Assembly: GCF_007431345.1 (NCBI RefSeq)
Contig: NZ_CP041730.1
Coordinates: forward strand, 372,001 to 436,000
DNA from: Chitinimonas arctica
Lineage (GTDB): Bacteria; Pseudomonadota; Gammaproteobacteria; Burkholderiales; Chitinimonadaceae
Direction of reading: 5' to 3'
Length of the DNA: 64,000 bases
The position numbers were made by a program, and so were the translations under genes. This document shows, piece by piece, positions 34,171 through 43,491 of the stretch (positions are counted from its first letter, which is position 1; every line of letters starts with the position of its first letter). The notes under the pieces were generated by a model that saw nothing but the letters and a program-made list of their open reading frames with translations, searched no databases and had not been told where the DNA came from.

Positions 34171-35088
34171 CTATTGCTTGAGCGGGGTCTTGGCCGCCAC
34201 CAGCGTGAGCTCATCCCCCATTACCAAGAGCACGCCAGCATCGTCGAGACGCACGATACTGGCCTTGCCCAGTGCATTGCTGCGGACAATCAGCGAATAC
34301 ACCGCCCGTGCTTCGAAAGCGCCATGGTGCCCAGCCCCCGTATGGACAATCTTCACTTCACCCGCCTCGCCGCGCGCCACATCCGGCTTGAGCGACTTGG
34401 CCTGGCCGAGAAACCGGCGCAAACCGTCTTCGGTCGCCAGTTTATGCTTCAGTGCCACGGCTTGGCGAACCACTTGGGCGGGGATTGCCGGCCAATAGAC
34501 TCCTTCGCTGATGGACTGCCCTCGGTTATCGAGCGCGGCAAAGGCAAACGACCCTTCCACCGGGATACCGCTCAATGAGCGTTCCAGATGGGTCGTGTAC
34601 CACAACAGCTTCGATTCAAGCGGCTGGATACCCGCTTTCACCGACCCGCCGCCCGCCATGGTGGTGGTCACGTGGGTCGCGCTCACCTCCTTGGCCGGAA
34701 TCCCGGCTGCCAGCAAGTAGGCTTTGACTTCCATGCTGTGCTTTTCCGGGTTGTCGGTCAGATATTGCGGCAGTGCTGCGCTCAAGGCGGCCGACTTGGG
34801 TCCGGCGGAATAGGCGTTCGGCACCAGCAGCGTTGCGCCGGTCACGGTGTCCCGCATAAATACCGCCTTGTCGCCAACGGTACGTAGATAAGGGCCTTGT
34901 ACGTCCTGCCGGAGCGCGCCGTTCGCGCCGAAGCGGGATTTTTCCACGCTATGTACGTAGGCAATGCCCTCGCCGGCCGCCAGGGCTGATTCGCTTGCCG
35001 CTGCGTCAGGCTCGGCGGCCGCCAGGGCGCCGACCTGCAGCAAGCCGAATGCGATCAACACGCCAGTATGCAATCTATTTAATTTCAT
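34171..35088 (-). CDS. secreted protein paired with caspase-like gene
   Basis: It encodes 305 residues from MKLNRLHTGVLIAFGLLQVG; a Sec signal ends near AAAEP. The mature part has beta-rich blocks (LLWYTTHLERSLSGIPVEGS, FAFAALDNRGQSISEGVYWP) and no catalytic motif that I know. It starts 43 bp after the caspase-like gene on the same strand. They are probably exported together; it might be a chaperone, inhibitor or substrate of that protein. Confidence 0.55.
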   Translation of the reverse strand: MKLNRLHTGVLIAFGLLQVGALAAAEPDAAASESALAAGEGIAYVHSVEKSRFGANGALRQDVQGPYLRTVGDKAVFMRDTVTGATLLVPNAYSAGPKSAALSAALPQYLTDNPEKHSMEVKAYLLAAGIPAKEVSATHVTTTMAGGGSVKAGIQPLESKLLWYTTHLERSLSGIPVEGSFAFAALDNRGQSISEGVYWPAIPAQVVRQAVALKHKLATEDGLRRFLGQAKSLKPDVARGEAGEVKIVHTGAGHHGAFEARAVYSLIVRSNALGKASIVRLDDAGVLLVMGDELTLVAAKTPLKQ

Positions 35089-35130
35089 GATGCTTCCTCC
35101 AGATGAATGGGCCAATTCAATCCTGATGGT

Positions 35131-36168
35131 TCAAGGCAGAATAAAGGGATGATTATTGCAATCGTAATTGCAGGTATATAGCCAGGACATCCAGCCCCAG
35201 CCTATCCCGTCATTCGCCTCGTTTCGTAATTGCACCCACGATTCGGTTCGATTGGCCCATTCCGCCCGCGCCTGGTTGATTTCCACCGAAACGATAATAT
35301 GCGCGCCACAACCGACCACGCCGTGATTGCCGCCACCAAAGGCGCAGCCGCTGCCGCCGGTAACCGAGTTGATGGCATCGGTCCAGGATGGGCCTACCGC
35401 CGAATTGACATTTGCAACGTAGCGATCGGCGAATGCGCGGCCGCGATTGGCCACGTCGGCGGTATCGGAGCCGACCCGGGTGGGCATGATCAACGCGATG
35501 CTGGATACCCCGGCAAAGGCATTCAGCATCTCCGGCACATATAGGTCAGGGGTAATGCCGCAACTATTGTCGATGACGGCAAGGTTGATCCCGCCATTGG
35601 TGCCTGCACCTGCCCAGGCGCCCGAGCTGGCATCTTCACCCCAGCGCACGGCGCCGGTGGAGTAATTGACCAACTGGCAGGAGGTTCCGGTCCTGTCCAC
35701 CACGATATTCCGTGGCCGGGAGTAAACGCAGCGGCCGGCCAGCGGGCTATCGGTAAAACGCAGGCATTTTTTCTGGGTACCGGCGATATCCGGGCAGCCG
35801 GCGGTGGTGGTACACGCAGTGTTGGTCTGGTCGTCACAGGTGCCGTGGCCACTGAAATAGGCGATGGCGTCGCCCGGCCGGTCGAAATTCGAGGTGTCGG
35901 CATTGCCGGCGACAATTTGCGGATCGGGAAAATCGGTGGGATAAACCAGCCCATTTACATAGCGAATACTGGCGGTATATCCGGCAATCGATAACATGCG
36001 ATTTCGAAAATTATCGACGTTGGGAATATCGTTCGATAAGGCGCCGCAGGAATAGATATCAACCGCTTCAATAGCAATGCCCGTTTCGGCCGCGGCAACC
36101 GATATGGCGGGTAGAACAAGCAGTACGGATGCAATGGCACGTGGCGCGTGCTTTTTTATCAAATGCAT
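35131..36168 (-). CDS. secreted caspase-like (DUF6345-type) protein
   Basis: It encodes 345 residues from MHLIKKHAPRAIASVLLVLP with a signal peptide ending at AAA/ETG. AIAYFSGHGTC (H108) and NLAVIDNSCGITP (C203) have the spacing and strand-end positions of the His-Cys dyad of clan CD (caspase-haemoglobinase) folds. More than ten cysteines suggest disulfides outside the cell. The DUF6345 name is from memory of the pattern. The substrate is unknown; it may be a non-peptidase member. Confidence 0.55.
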   Translation of the reverse strand: MHLIKKHAPRAIASVLLVLPAISVAAAETGIAIEAVDIYSCGALSNDIPNVDNFRNRMLSIAGYTASIRYVNGLVYPTDFPDPQIVAGNADTSNFDRPGDAIAYFSGHGTCDDQTNTACTTTAGCPDIAGTQKKCLRFTDSPLAGRCVYSRPRNIVVDRTGTSCQLVNYSTGAVRWGEDASSGAWAGAGTNGGINLAVIDNSCGITPDLYVPEMLNAFAGVSSIALIMPTRVGSDTADVANRGRAFADRYVANVNSAVGPSWTDAINSVTGGSGCAFGGGNHGVVGCGAHIIVSVEINQARAEWANRTESWVQLRNEANDGIGWGWMSWLYTCNYDCNNHPFILP

Positions 36169-36618
36169 GATGCTCCTCCTTGCGATCACATGCCGGCCAA
36201 TTCCGGCAATGTGGAATCCGCCGCTTTGTCCCCCGCTATTGATAAAGGCGAGCAGACGCGACGACGAAGCGGTGCACCGCGCGCAAGCGAGCGCGGCCAT
36301 GTATTCAACGTATAGCGACGGAATGGGTACGCTGTTCAGCTACCCGTGCGTCGGCGACGCAGGGAGAGGCGGAGCAGCTTTCGTCGAAAAGGCATAGGGA
36401 TGGGGCATGGCTTGGCCATGATTTCCTCCTGCGCGCCGGGTGGATATTATATTTTCCTGAGGGTCGGCCGGCTAAATTGGGTTATAGGCGCGAGTTCCCG
36501 CGCCGCCGAGAATGCCGATGGACGGTTCGCCCCTGGTTTGGCGAATACGCGAGGCTTGCCTAAGCTCTAGCTAGCCCCCTAAACGGGACAAGACCGATAA
36601 AACGATTGGAGGAAACCC
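36169..36618. other. intergenic region without a gene
   Basis: The 450 bases between the divergent caspase-like gene and the DUF1906 gene hold no convincing frame. I see a possible ribosome site (TTGGAGG) just before 36619 and a short GCGTCGGCGACGC palindrome near 36350. Promoters for both genes must lie here, but I cannot place them. Confidence 0.4.
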
Positions 36619-37286
36619 ATGGCTTATTTCGCCGGCTTCGACACATCAACTTTCCCGGGCGTGCAAAAAATGGCCTGGCTGAAGGCCAACACCAACCTGG
36701 TCTGGTGCGGCTACTATCTGGCGCCCGCACCTAGCCATCCCGGTACCAGCTGGATGGGACAAAGGGCAGCGCTACAAGCTGCCGGCTGGGGCATTGCACC
36801 CGTTTATGTAGGCCAGCAGCTGAGTAGCCAGCCGGGCTCGCATACGGTGACAGCCGCACAGGGAACGATAGATGGCAACCAGGCTGCCGCGCTTTTACAG
36901 ACAGATGGCTTCGGCCCCGGGCGCTGGGTCTATCTGGACTTGGAAAACGGCGCACCCTACCAAGCCCCCAGACGGACTACGTGAATGCCTGGGTCGCGGC
37001 TGTGACCGCCGCGGGTTACGGCGCCGGCGTCTATTGCTCTCATGGCTTCGCGGAGGTGGTAGCGCAACACATTCCGCAGGCGCGCATTTGGGCGTTCGAA
37101 GTGAGCACCACGGCCCAGCACGGCATCAGCGGCAACACTTTTCCCAATCCCAGCCCCGCCGGCTGTGGCTATTCGGGGGCGACAATCTGGCAACTGCAGC
37201 AAAACGGTGTGATAGATCTTGGCAGCAACGGCAGCCTGGAGGTGGACCTCAGCACCGCGCTGACTGCGGACCCAGGCTCGCCTTAG
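36619..37286 (+). pseudogene. DUF1906 glycoside-hydrolase-like protein, one frameshift
   Basis: The first frame (MAYFAGFDTSTFPGVQKMAW, then GIAPVYVGQQLSSQPGSH, WVYLDLENG) is a Rv2525c/GH25-like TIM-barrel start. It breaks in a run of five C at 36964-36968. In the other frame it reads QTDYVNAWVAAVTAAGYGAG, then ARIWAFEVSTTAQHG and IWQLQQNGVIDL, completing the barrel. A single-base indel in a homopolymer is either a real mutation or a sequencing error. No signal peptide is seen. Confidence 0.75.
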
Positions 37287-37317
37287 TCCGGCGCGGGGCT
37301 GCCGCGCCCGGACTTAC

Positions 37318-37364
37318 GGAGCGTGGCTGTATCGGCGCCCTCGGTGCCGATACAGCCACGCTCC
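37318..37364. terminator. long bidirectional terminator
   Basis: Two 22-base arms (GGAGCGTGGCTGTATCGGCG and on) pair with one mismatch around a CTC loop and are followed by CTTTT on the plus strand. It separates the DUF1906 gene from phaR, which end toward each other. A smaller GC hairpin lies just before it (37286-37315). Confidence 0.85.
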
Positions 37365-37391
37365 CTTTTGCGGGTGCTTGAAACCCCCGCA

Positions 37392-37979
37392 CTACTTTTT
37401 GTCGCTACCTCCGCTGGGAAAACCAAAGCCTGTCCATATGGTCTTGGTTCTGTCCTGCAGTTGCTGCTGCATATCCACGAACATATTGGTACTTTGCTCC
37501 AGATAGCTGGTCATCATGTTCTGCATGGCCGGCGCCTGGAACTTCATGAAATCGCCCCATAGATTGGCATTGCCCGCCAGTGGGTTGTCGCCCTGGCCTA
37601 TGATGGACTTGGATTGGTCCTGCAAACGCTGTTGCATCTGACTGAACAACTGCAGATTCTTTTCCAGGTAGTTACCCATCAGACCTTGCATGGCGTGACC
37701 GTAGAAGCGGATGATCTGGGTCAGCACGTCGTAGGTGAACATCGGTGCAACGCCGCTTTCCTCATCTAGAATGATCTGCAACAGCACGCTGCGGGTGATA
37801 TCCGCGTGGGTTTTGGCATCTTCCACCGTGATCTCGACATTTTCGAGTACCAGCTGCTTTACATCCTCAAGGGTGATGTAGCAGCTGGTTGCCGTGTCAT
37901 ACAGCCGTCGATTTGGGTATTTCTTGATGATGCGTTTTTCAATATCGGCCAAGTTTGTCTCCGTTATTTTCTGAATCAA
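37392..37979 (-). CDS. phaR: PhaR, polyhydroxyalkanoate synthesis repressor
   Basis: It encodes 195 residues. The N-terminal DNA-binding domain (IIKKYPNRRLYDTATSCYIT, LEDVKQLVLENV) and the PHB_acc repeats (MFTYDVLTQIIRFYGHAMQG) are typical. PhaR represses the phasin gene and binds nascent PHB granules, so that phasin is made only when polymer forms. It lies divergent to the phasin gene with 157 bp between, the usual arrangement. Confidence 0.95.
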   Translation of the reverse strand: MIQKITETNLADIEKRIIKKYPNRRLYDTATSCYITLEDVKQLVLENVEITVEDAKTHADITRSVLLQIILDEESGVAPMFTYDVLTQIIRFYGHAMQGLMGNYLEKNLQLFSQMQQRLQDQSKSIIGQGDNPLAGNANLWGDFMKFQAPAMQNMMTSYLEQSTNMFVDMQQQLQDRTKTIWTGFGFPSGGSDKK

Positions 37980-38003
37980 TGACTTAGCGAGGAAAGGTTA
38001 GTC

Positions 38004-38075
38004 TTGTTGCGATGCAGCAAATCGTCTTGACGGCGCAAAACCCGCTTCCTAGAATGCCTAGAGTTGTGCGAAGCA
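38004..38075. promoter_or_regulatory. two TGC-N3-GCA sites, candidate PhaR operators
   Basis: TTGTTGCGATGCAGCAA (38004-38020) is a near-perfect inverted repeat with core TGC-GAT-GCA. A second TGC-GAA-GCA lies at 38067-38075. Both lie between phaR and phaP, and TGC/GCA motifs are known in PhaR operators of other bacteria. A TATAAC follows at about 38082. Confidence 0.5.
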
Positions 38076-38136
38076 GCATAACTATAACTTAAGCCTTCGC
38101 ATCGAGCATCCACACCGATAGAACGAGGAGTACAGC

Positions 38137-38679
38137 ATGACCCAAGCCCCCTATTCCGACCTGGCCCAGCAACAGATGGAGCTAGCCCTCAAGGTCGCCC
38201 GCATCGGCATCGACAGTACCGAGCGTTTGCTCAAACTTCAGCTGGGCGCCGCCAAAGAGGCGCTGGAGGACTCCGCCAGGACCGCCGCCCGCCTGAGCGA
38301 GGTCAAGGATCCACAATCGGCCATGGCGGTGCGGGCCGAACTGACCGAGCAGGCCATGGGCAATATGCTGGGGCTGTCGCGCAACATCTATGAACTGGCG
38401 GCGCAGACCCAGGCCGAACTGGCCCAACTGAGCGAGATCAGGTCGGGCAACTTTCAGCAAAGCTTGATGAGCAACTTCGACCGGATAAGCAAGGCGACGC
38501 CGGCGGGTAGCGATATCCTGTCCGCCTCGCTCAAATCCAGCGTGGCGGCCGGCCAGGCAGCGTTCGACAGTTTGAACAAGGCCGCCCGCCAGGTGGCGGA
38601 ATTCGCCGATACCAGTTTGAAGGCAGCTTCGACGGCCACGGCGGAAGCGGTCAAGAATGTCAATCGCGAGAAGGCATAG
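38137..38679 (+). CDS. phaP: phasin (PHB granule-coat protein)
   Basis: It encodes 180 residues, Ala/Leu/Gln-rich and fully helical, of the phasin_2 type (QQQMELALKVARIGIDSTER, AAKEALEDSARTAARLSEVK). AACGAGGAG precedes the ATG. Phasins coat polyhydroxybutyrate granules and limit their size. A good terminator follows at 38722. Confidence 0.9.
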   Translation: MTQAPYSDLAQQQMELALKVARIGIDSTERLLKLQLGAAKEALEDSARTAARLSEVKDPQSAMAVRAELTEQAMGNMLGLSRNIYELAAQTQAELAQLSEIRSGNFQQSLMSNFDRISKATPAGSDILSASLKSSVAAGQAAFDSLNKAARQVAEFADTSLKAASTATAEAVKNVNREKA

Positions 38680-38721
38680 GACTAGCCTGCCTTCGCACTG
38701 AAAATGCATCTCTACAAACAA

Positions 38722-38751
38722 AAATGCGCCGACGATGAGGTCGGCGCATTT
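38722..38751. terminator. terminator after phaP
   Basis: AAATGCGCCGAC pairs with GTCGGCGCATTT around GATGA, followed by CTTTT. Confidence 0.85.
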
Positions 38752-38788
38752 CTTTTACAGATAGGGAGGTTGATGCAAGGCGTGCCGG

Positions 38789-39658
38789 TTATAGAAGTCG
38801 GCAACACCAGTTCTTATCTTCAGGAAAGGCGCGCTGGTATAGTGCCCCATCGGTAATGTATTTCTTCTCATACGGCCGGGTTTTCTCGACATCGGCGGCA
38901 CGCAAGGCGCTTTCTGACATAAATCGTTCGAATGAGTAGCCAATTAAAGCCGAATAATGTTCGCGCGAAATGGGCAAATAATCTGATGGGCGTTGTCCCT
39001 GAGGCGCGGATGACGCATCAAATAGCGATTTTGCGACTATATTCGCTTCGTTTAAATGAGCCAAGCGTAACTCGGGGAAGCCTTGCTTGCCGATACGCTG
39101 CGCGAATTTTACCAACACATTGTCTAATTCTGTCCACTTTAGATCCTCTTTGTATTCCTTTTCGTTGCAGCCGAAGGCTTCGCGATAGTATTTAGCGGAG
39201 TACGTCACCCAATACGCCTCAAAATCCGATGTCTTACGTAACATACCCGGCCGGGTAAATGCATGCAGCAACACGTCTTTTTGCAGAAGCAGATTGATCA
39301 GCTGAGGTGCGCACGCATTATATGTAACTTCATCGAAAAGACCGAGCGCCACTAGCTTCTTTGTTGAATAAATTGGTAATTCGCTTGGACAGTCGGATAA
39401 AAGGGGCAGCAGACTCAACAACAATCGAATTTGCTGGTCCGTCTTGCCTGCCTGTCTTGCCTCGCCGAGATAGTGATCCAACTCGGCCCACGTCCCACCA
39501 AAGGCTTTCAGTAGATTGACTTGATTCGCCGGGTCTTTAAAATCACGAAGGTTAGGTAAGTCTTTCAGCACACTAGGTGCTGCATAGCGAACACTATCTG
39601 CTTTCGCATCGTAAGTGGCATAAGGAATCGCACCTATTGGCATGATTTTCAACTCCAT
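38789..39658 (-). CDS. unknown protein with CaaX-like end, effector candidate
   Basis: It encodes 289 residues (MELKIMPIGAIPYATYDAKA; the ATG five codons later has better ribosome-site spacing). It is globular, mostly helical, without signal peptide or known domain. It ends NWCCRLL; the last four residues (CRLL) fit a CaaL prenylation box with a neighbouring Cys for acylation, as in some effectors acting in eukaryotic cells. The gene lies 21 bp after the gene at 39680-41530 in one unit and is AT-richer than its surroundings. Confidence 0.5.
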   Translation of the reverse strand: MELKIMPIGAIPYATYDAKADSVRYAAPSVLKDLPNLRDFKDPANQVNLLKAFGGTWAELDHYLGEARQAGKTDQQIRLLLSLLPLLSDCPSELPIYSTKKLVALGLFDEVTYNACAPQLINLLLQKDVLLHAFTRPGMLRKTSDFEAYWVTYSAKYYREAFGCNEKEYKEDLKWTELDNVLVKFAQRIGKQGFPELRLAHLNEANIVAKSLFDASSAPQGQRPSDYLPISREHYSALIGYSFERFMSESALRAADVEKTRPYEKKYITDGALYQRAFPEDKNWCCRLL

Positions 39659-39679
39659 GTATATCCCATCTGCCCTCCC

Positions 39680-41530
39680 TTAATTGATTGGCAGCGGGAC
39701 GCTGTCGGAAAGGGGCAGTTCGTAGGCAGTCCGTCCGGCGTCGCCCGCAATATAACTGCCCGTTTTGTCCATCGCCACGCCGAATTTGTCCTGGTCTTTG
39801 ACCGCGAGCATCTCCTTCAAGGCGACATTTTCGATATGCGGCATACCGGCTATCTCCAATATCCGGCCAGCCATTTTTCGTCTCGCCGTCAGCCCTAACG
39901 CCGAAAGCTTGCCACCTAAGCTGGAATTATCAGCGATCGTGCGCTGTGCCAATTCCGCTTTACTTGTTGCTTCTGTTGTTTCTCGTTTGCCCCCCCGTGA
40001 ATATAGTAGCAATAGCGCGAGCGAGAAATAGATATTGGGATTATCGGGGTCCTCGTCCAACAAGGCGGTTTCCAAGGCTGCCAAGGCGTCCGGCCGATCC
40101 AGCAAGGCCATCAGCGCGGCGATCTGTTTCTCCACCAAGGCATCATGTTCATCAATATGATGACTACCATTCCAGGCTTGGATGGCGGTGCGAATTAGCC
40201 AAGCAGTGGAAAGCACTCCCCCCACGCCCGCCAACACCGGCACGCCCACGGCGGCACCGACGCCCGATAAGGTCAGTCCCAAACTAACGGTGGATATCAC
40301 TAAGCCGGCCGCCCCCACGCCAATGCGGGCCTCGGCTTGCGTTTGCAGCGCCTTCTGCGCCACGATTTCCTTCTCATGATTATCTAGTAACTGCTTGAGC
40401 ACGATACCTAGGACGCGGCATATATGGCGGTATTCCGGAAGGGCATCGGTTCGCAACTGTTCCATTGCGGCGTCATACCTAGGCGATGCACACGATGTTG
40501 CCCGTTCCTCTTGGCGATCTTTTTCAGAATGTAACGCTTTAGGCACGGCCGAATTTTTCCGGTCCAAGCAAGGCGCCACCCGTCTACGTAACTGAGTCGC
40601 GATGGCTTCCGCTTTTTTCGCATCACGACGATCAATGACGCCCTGGCCAATATGAAACAAGCTACTGACGATACCGAAAATCGAGCCGACGGTCGACGCA
40701 ACCGGGGCGGCAACGTGGACCACCCGGCCGGCAAGTTTGCCGATCTCGGTCGCGATCACGGCGGCGCGCGCGCCTACGCTGGCGAGTTGCAGGGGGCTGT
40801 CTCGGAACAGCCCGGCAAAGACGGAAAGCCCTTGTTTCTTCAGGCGCTTCTCTTCGGCGATGGCGTTGCCGTAACAAGTATAGTCGTTGGCATTACAGGC
40901 CCTCGCTGCTCTCGCATCGTCAAACTCGCTGGGCGCCGCTTGTCTTTGCCTTTGTGCGTAAGAGAGCGGCGCCGGTTTGGGCTCAAGCGGGGTGTCGGGA
41001 GGGGAGACAAGCCCCTTTGGAGGGGTCGGCCTTGGCTCGCGCTGCACAAATGTACGGATACCGTTCAGGGCGAACACCGGCGCCCTTGAGGGCGAAGCGG
41101 GCTTCGGCTCAAGTCGCTTGGGTGTGGAGGGCGGCGTAGCAGGCTCAATGGCCGGAGGCAAGGCGCTAGCCGACGGCTTGGCATGCGCCGCCGGGTTTTG
41201 CGCGACAAAACGTGCTGCCCCTGCGCCATGCTGTTTTTTCTGGCTGCAGATTCGCAGCAGCCTCTTCAGGATATTGACAAAGGCTTTGGTGGCAAGAACG
41301 ACCTCCACCAGCGAGAAGGCACAGCCTACGCCCGGCAGGCTGGCGCCTTCGACGACGTCGGGCAAGGTCGGCGCACCAAACAGCGCAACGATTTTTGACG
41401 CAACGCTACCCGCCGAGAAAACACTCCAGGCGCCAAAAAATGCGCCACTGATGGTCTGTTTTGTTTTATGGGATGGATATTCCTTGCAGTTTACATGGGG
41501 GGCGGAGGGATCAATTGCTAAATTACCCAT
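39680..41530 (-). CDS. unknown protein with hydrophobic helices, effector/translocator candidate
   Basis: GAAGGAG six bases upstream decides the start at 41530 (MGNLAIDPSAPHVNC); it gives 616 residues. There is a hydrophobic stretch near 30-100, a Pro/Lys-rich unfolded linker (about 105-200, KPASPSRAPVFALNG), another hydrophobic segment near 250-305 and a long one near 410-455 (GVGAAGLVISTVSLGLTLSG). Helix-linker-hydrophobic layouts occur in type III translocators and in membrane-active effectors. There is no signal peptide. Confidence 0.5.
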   Translation of the reverse strand: MGNLAIDPSAPHVNCKEYPSHKTKQTISGAFFGAWSVFSAGSVASKIVALFGAPTLPDVVEGASLPGVGCAFSLVEVVLATKAFVNILKRLLRICSQKKQHGAGAARFVAQNPAAHAKPSASALPPAIEPATPPSTPKRLEPKPASPSRAPVFALNGIRTFVQREPRPTPPKGLVSPPDTPLEPKPAPLSYAQRQRQAAPSEFDDARAARACNANDYTCYGNAIAEEKRLKKQGLSVFAGLFRDSPLQLASVGARAAVIATEIGKLAGRVVHVAAPVASTVGSIFGIVSSLFHIGQGVIDRRDAKKAEAIATQLRRRVAPCLDRKNSAVPKALHSEKDRQEERATSCASPRYDAAMEQLRTDALPEYRHICRVLGIVLKQLLDNHEKEIVAQKALQTQAEARIGVGAAGLVISTVSLGLTLSGVGAAVGVPVLAGVGGVLSTAWLIRTAIQAWNGSHHIDEHDALVEKQIAALMALLDRPDALAALETALLDEDPDNPNIYFSLALLLLYSRGGKRETTEATSKAELAQRTIADNSSLGGKLSALGLTARRKMAGRILEIAGMPHIENVALKEMLAVKDQDKFGVAMDKTGSYIAGDAGRTAYELPLSDSVPLPIN

Positions 41531-41699
41531 GTCAGACTCCTTCAATAAAAGGGAATCCCATAAACTTCAAATGTGCTACTAAATCCTTGTTAGTTGCCCG
41601 CCCAGGTGGACCGCTATCGTAAAGTTGTTCAAGTTTTCACATTTTGAAAAAATGTGCTTTGCAAGCGTGGACGTGCGCCCATGCTGGGCGCAAATAAAA

Positions 41700-41721
41700 A
41701 TACCCCTCGGCCGAGGGGTAT
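41700..41721 (-). terminator. terminator of the yej operon
   Basis: ATACCCCTCGG-CCGAGGGGTAT is a perfect 11-bp palindrome. On the minus strand it is followed by TTTTTAT, about 70 bp after the yejF stop. Confidence 0.85.
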
Positions 41722-41792
41722 GGGTAAGTACTTTGCCGTGCCCAGTCTTGGATTCCTGCCGGGAGGAATCAGCTGGGCCTGGTTTTGTCCTG

Positions 41793-43475
41793 TCAACGGC
41801 CTGGAATGGCCGCCAACAGCTTCTGCGTATACGGATGCTTGGGATCCCGATATAGCTCGTCGGAATTGGCGTACTCCACCATCTCGCCGTGATGCATGAC
41901 CAACACTTCGTCGGAGATGTACTTCACCACATTCAGATCGTGCGAGATAAACAGGTAGCTCATGCTGAATTCATCCTGCAGATCCTGCAGCAGATTGAGC
42001 ACCTGGGCCTGCACCGATACGTCCAGCGCCGACACCGATTCGTCGCAGACGATGATTTCCGGCTTCATGGTCAGGCAGCGCGCGATGCTGATGCGCTGGC
42101 GCTGGCCGCCGGAAAATTCGTGGGGGTACTTGAAGAAAGCGCCATCCGGCATCGACACCCGCTTGAGCAGCTCGCGCGCGTGATCGGCGCGATCCTTGTC
42201 GTTGCTGAAAATGCCATGCACGCGCATCGGTTCCATCAGGATGTCGCCGACGGTGAAACGCGGGTTCAAGCTGGCGTAGGGATTCTGGAAGATGATATTC
42301 AGGCGCTTCTTGTAGGGCAGATAATCCTTGTCCGACAAGCTCATCAGGTCGCGGCCCTCGAACATCACCTCGCCCCCCTGGTTGGAGTGCAGGCGCAGGA
42401 TGGTCTTGCCCAGGGTGGTCTTGCCCGAACCGGATTCGCCGACGATACCGACCGTCTTGCCGCGCGCCAGCTTGAAGCTGACATCCTTGACGGCATGCAC
42501 TTCGCGCTTGCCGAACAGGCCTTGCTTCATGGTGTAGGTCTTGCTGAGGTTCTTCACCTCCAGCACGATGGGGTCGTCCGCCTTTACGCCACGGGGACGC
42601 TCGCCCTTGGGCAGATCGGCGTCGCGGCCGCTGAGGAAGTCCTCCACCACCGGCAGGCGCAGCGGCCGCGAATCGATACGCGGCCGGCAAGCCAGCAAAG
42701 CCCGGGTGTAGGGATCCTGCGGGGCGAGGAACAGCGATTCGGACGGACCTTGTTCCTTGATCACGCCGTTGTGCATCACCACCACGTGGTCGGCGATTTC
42801 GCGCACCAGCTCCAGGTCGTGGGTAATGAACAGAATGCTCATGCCGTGGGTGCGCTGCAGCTTTTTCAGCAGCTCGATGATCTGGTTCTGCACCGTCACA
42901 TCCAGGGCCGTGGTCGGTTCGTCGGCGATCAGCAGCTTGGGTTCGCAAGCGATCGCGATGGCGATCATCACGCGCTGCTGCTGGCCACCCGATAGCTCAT
43001 GGGGGTAGCTATCGATGCGCCGTTCCGGATCGGGGATGCCCACTTCGCCCAGCAGCTCGATGGCGCGGACCCGCGCGGCTTTCTTGGTGATGTCCTTGTG
43101 CAGCATCAGCACTTCGACGATCTGTTCGCCTACCCGGTAAACCGGATTCAGCGAGGTCATCGGATCCTGGAAGATCATCGAGATTTGCTGGCCGCAGCGC
43201 GCACGGCGCTGCTTGATGGTTTCACCCAGCAGATTGTCGCCGTTGAACAGGATCTGGCTATCTTCGCCGAACTCGGTATTGATGACCGGCAACAAGCCCA
43301 TGATGGCCATGGCCGACACCGATTTACCGGAGCCCGATTCGCCGACCAGGGCAACGGTCGAGTTTTCCGGCACGACGTAGTTGACGCCCTTCAGCGCGTC
43401 GAAACGCTTGCCTTCGCCCATGCGGAAGCTCACCCGCAGATTCTTGATTTCGAGCAGATTCTTCTGATTCATCAT
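41793..43475 (-). CDS. yejF: YejF-type peptide ABC transporter, double ATPase
   Basis: It encodes about 560 residues from MMNQKNLLEIKNLRVSFRMG; the upstream frame overlaps yejE and is not used. There are two ATPase cassettes in one chain, each with Walker A (GESGSGKS and GESGSGKT), signature (LSGGQQQR and FSGGQRQR) and Walker B (LLIADEPTTALD and IIVCDESVSALD). It energises import of oligopeptides, in E. coli also microcin C. It is last in the minus-strand operon, 16 bp after yejE. Confidence 0.92.
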   Translation of the reverse strand: MMNQKNLLEIKNLRVSFRMGEGKRFDALKGVNYVVPENSTVALVGESGSGKSVSAMAIMGLLPVINTEFGEDSQILFNGDNLLGETIKQRRARCGQQISMIFQDPMTSLNPVYRVGEQIVEVLMLHKDITKKAARVRAIELLGEVGIPDPERRIDSYPHELSGGQQQRVMIAIAIACEPKLLIADEPTTALDVTVQNQIIELLKKLQRTHGMSILFITHDLELVREIADHVVVMHNGVIKEQGPSESLFLAPQDPYTRALLACRPRIDSRPLRLPVVEDFLSGRDADLPKGERPRGVKADDPIVLEVKNLSKTYTMKQGLFGKREVHAVKDVSFKLARGKTVGIVGESGSGKTTLGKTILRLHSNQGGEVMFEGRDLMSLSDKDYLPYKKRLNIIFQNPYASLNPRFTVGDILMEPMRVHGIFSNDKDRADHARELLKRVSMPDGAFFKYPHEFSGGQRQRISIARCLTMKPEIIVCDESVSALDVSVQAQVLNLLQDLQDEFSMSYLFISHDLNVVKYISDEVLVMHHGEMVEYANSDELYRDPKHPYTQKLLAAIPGR

Positions 43476-43491
43476 CGGTCCTTGGGGCGCG

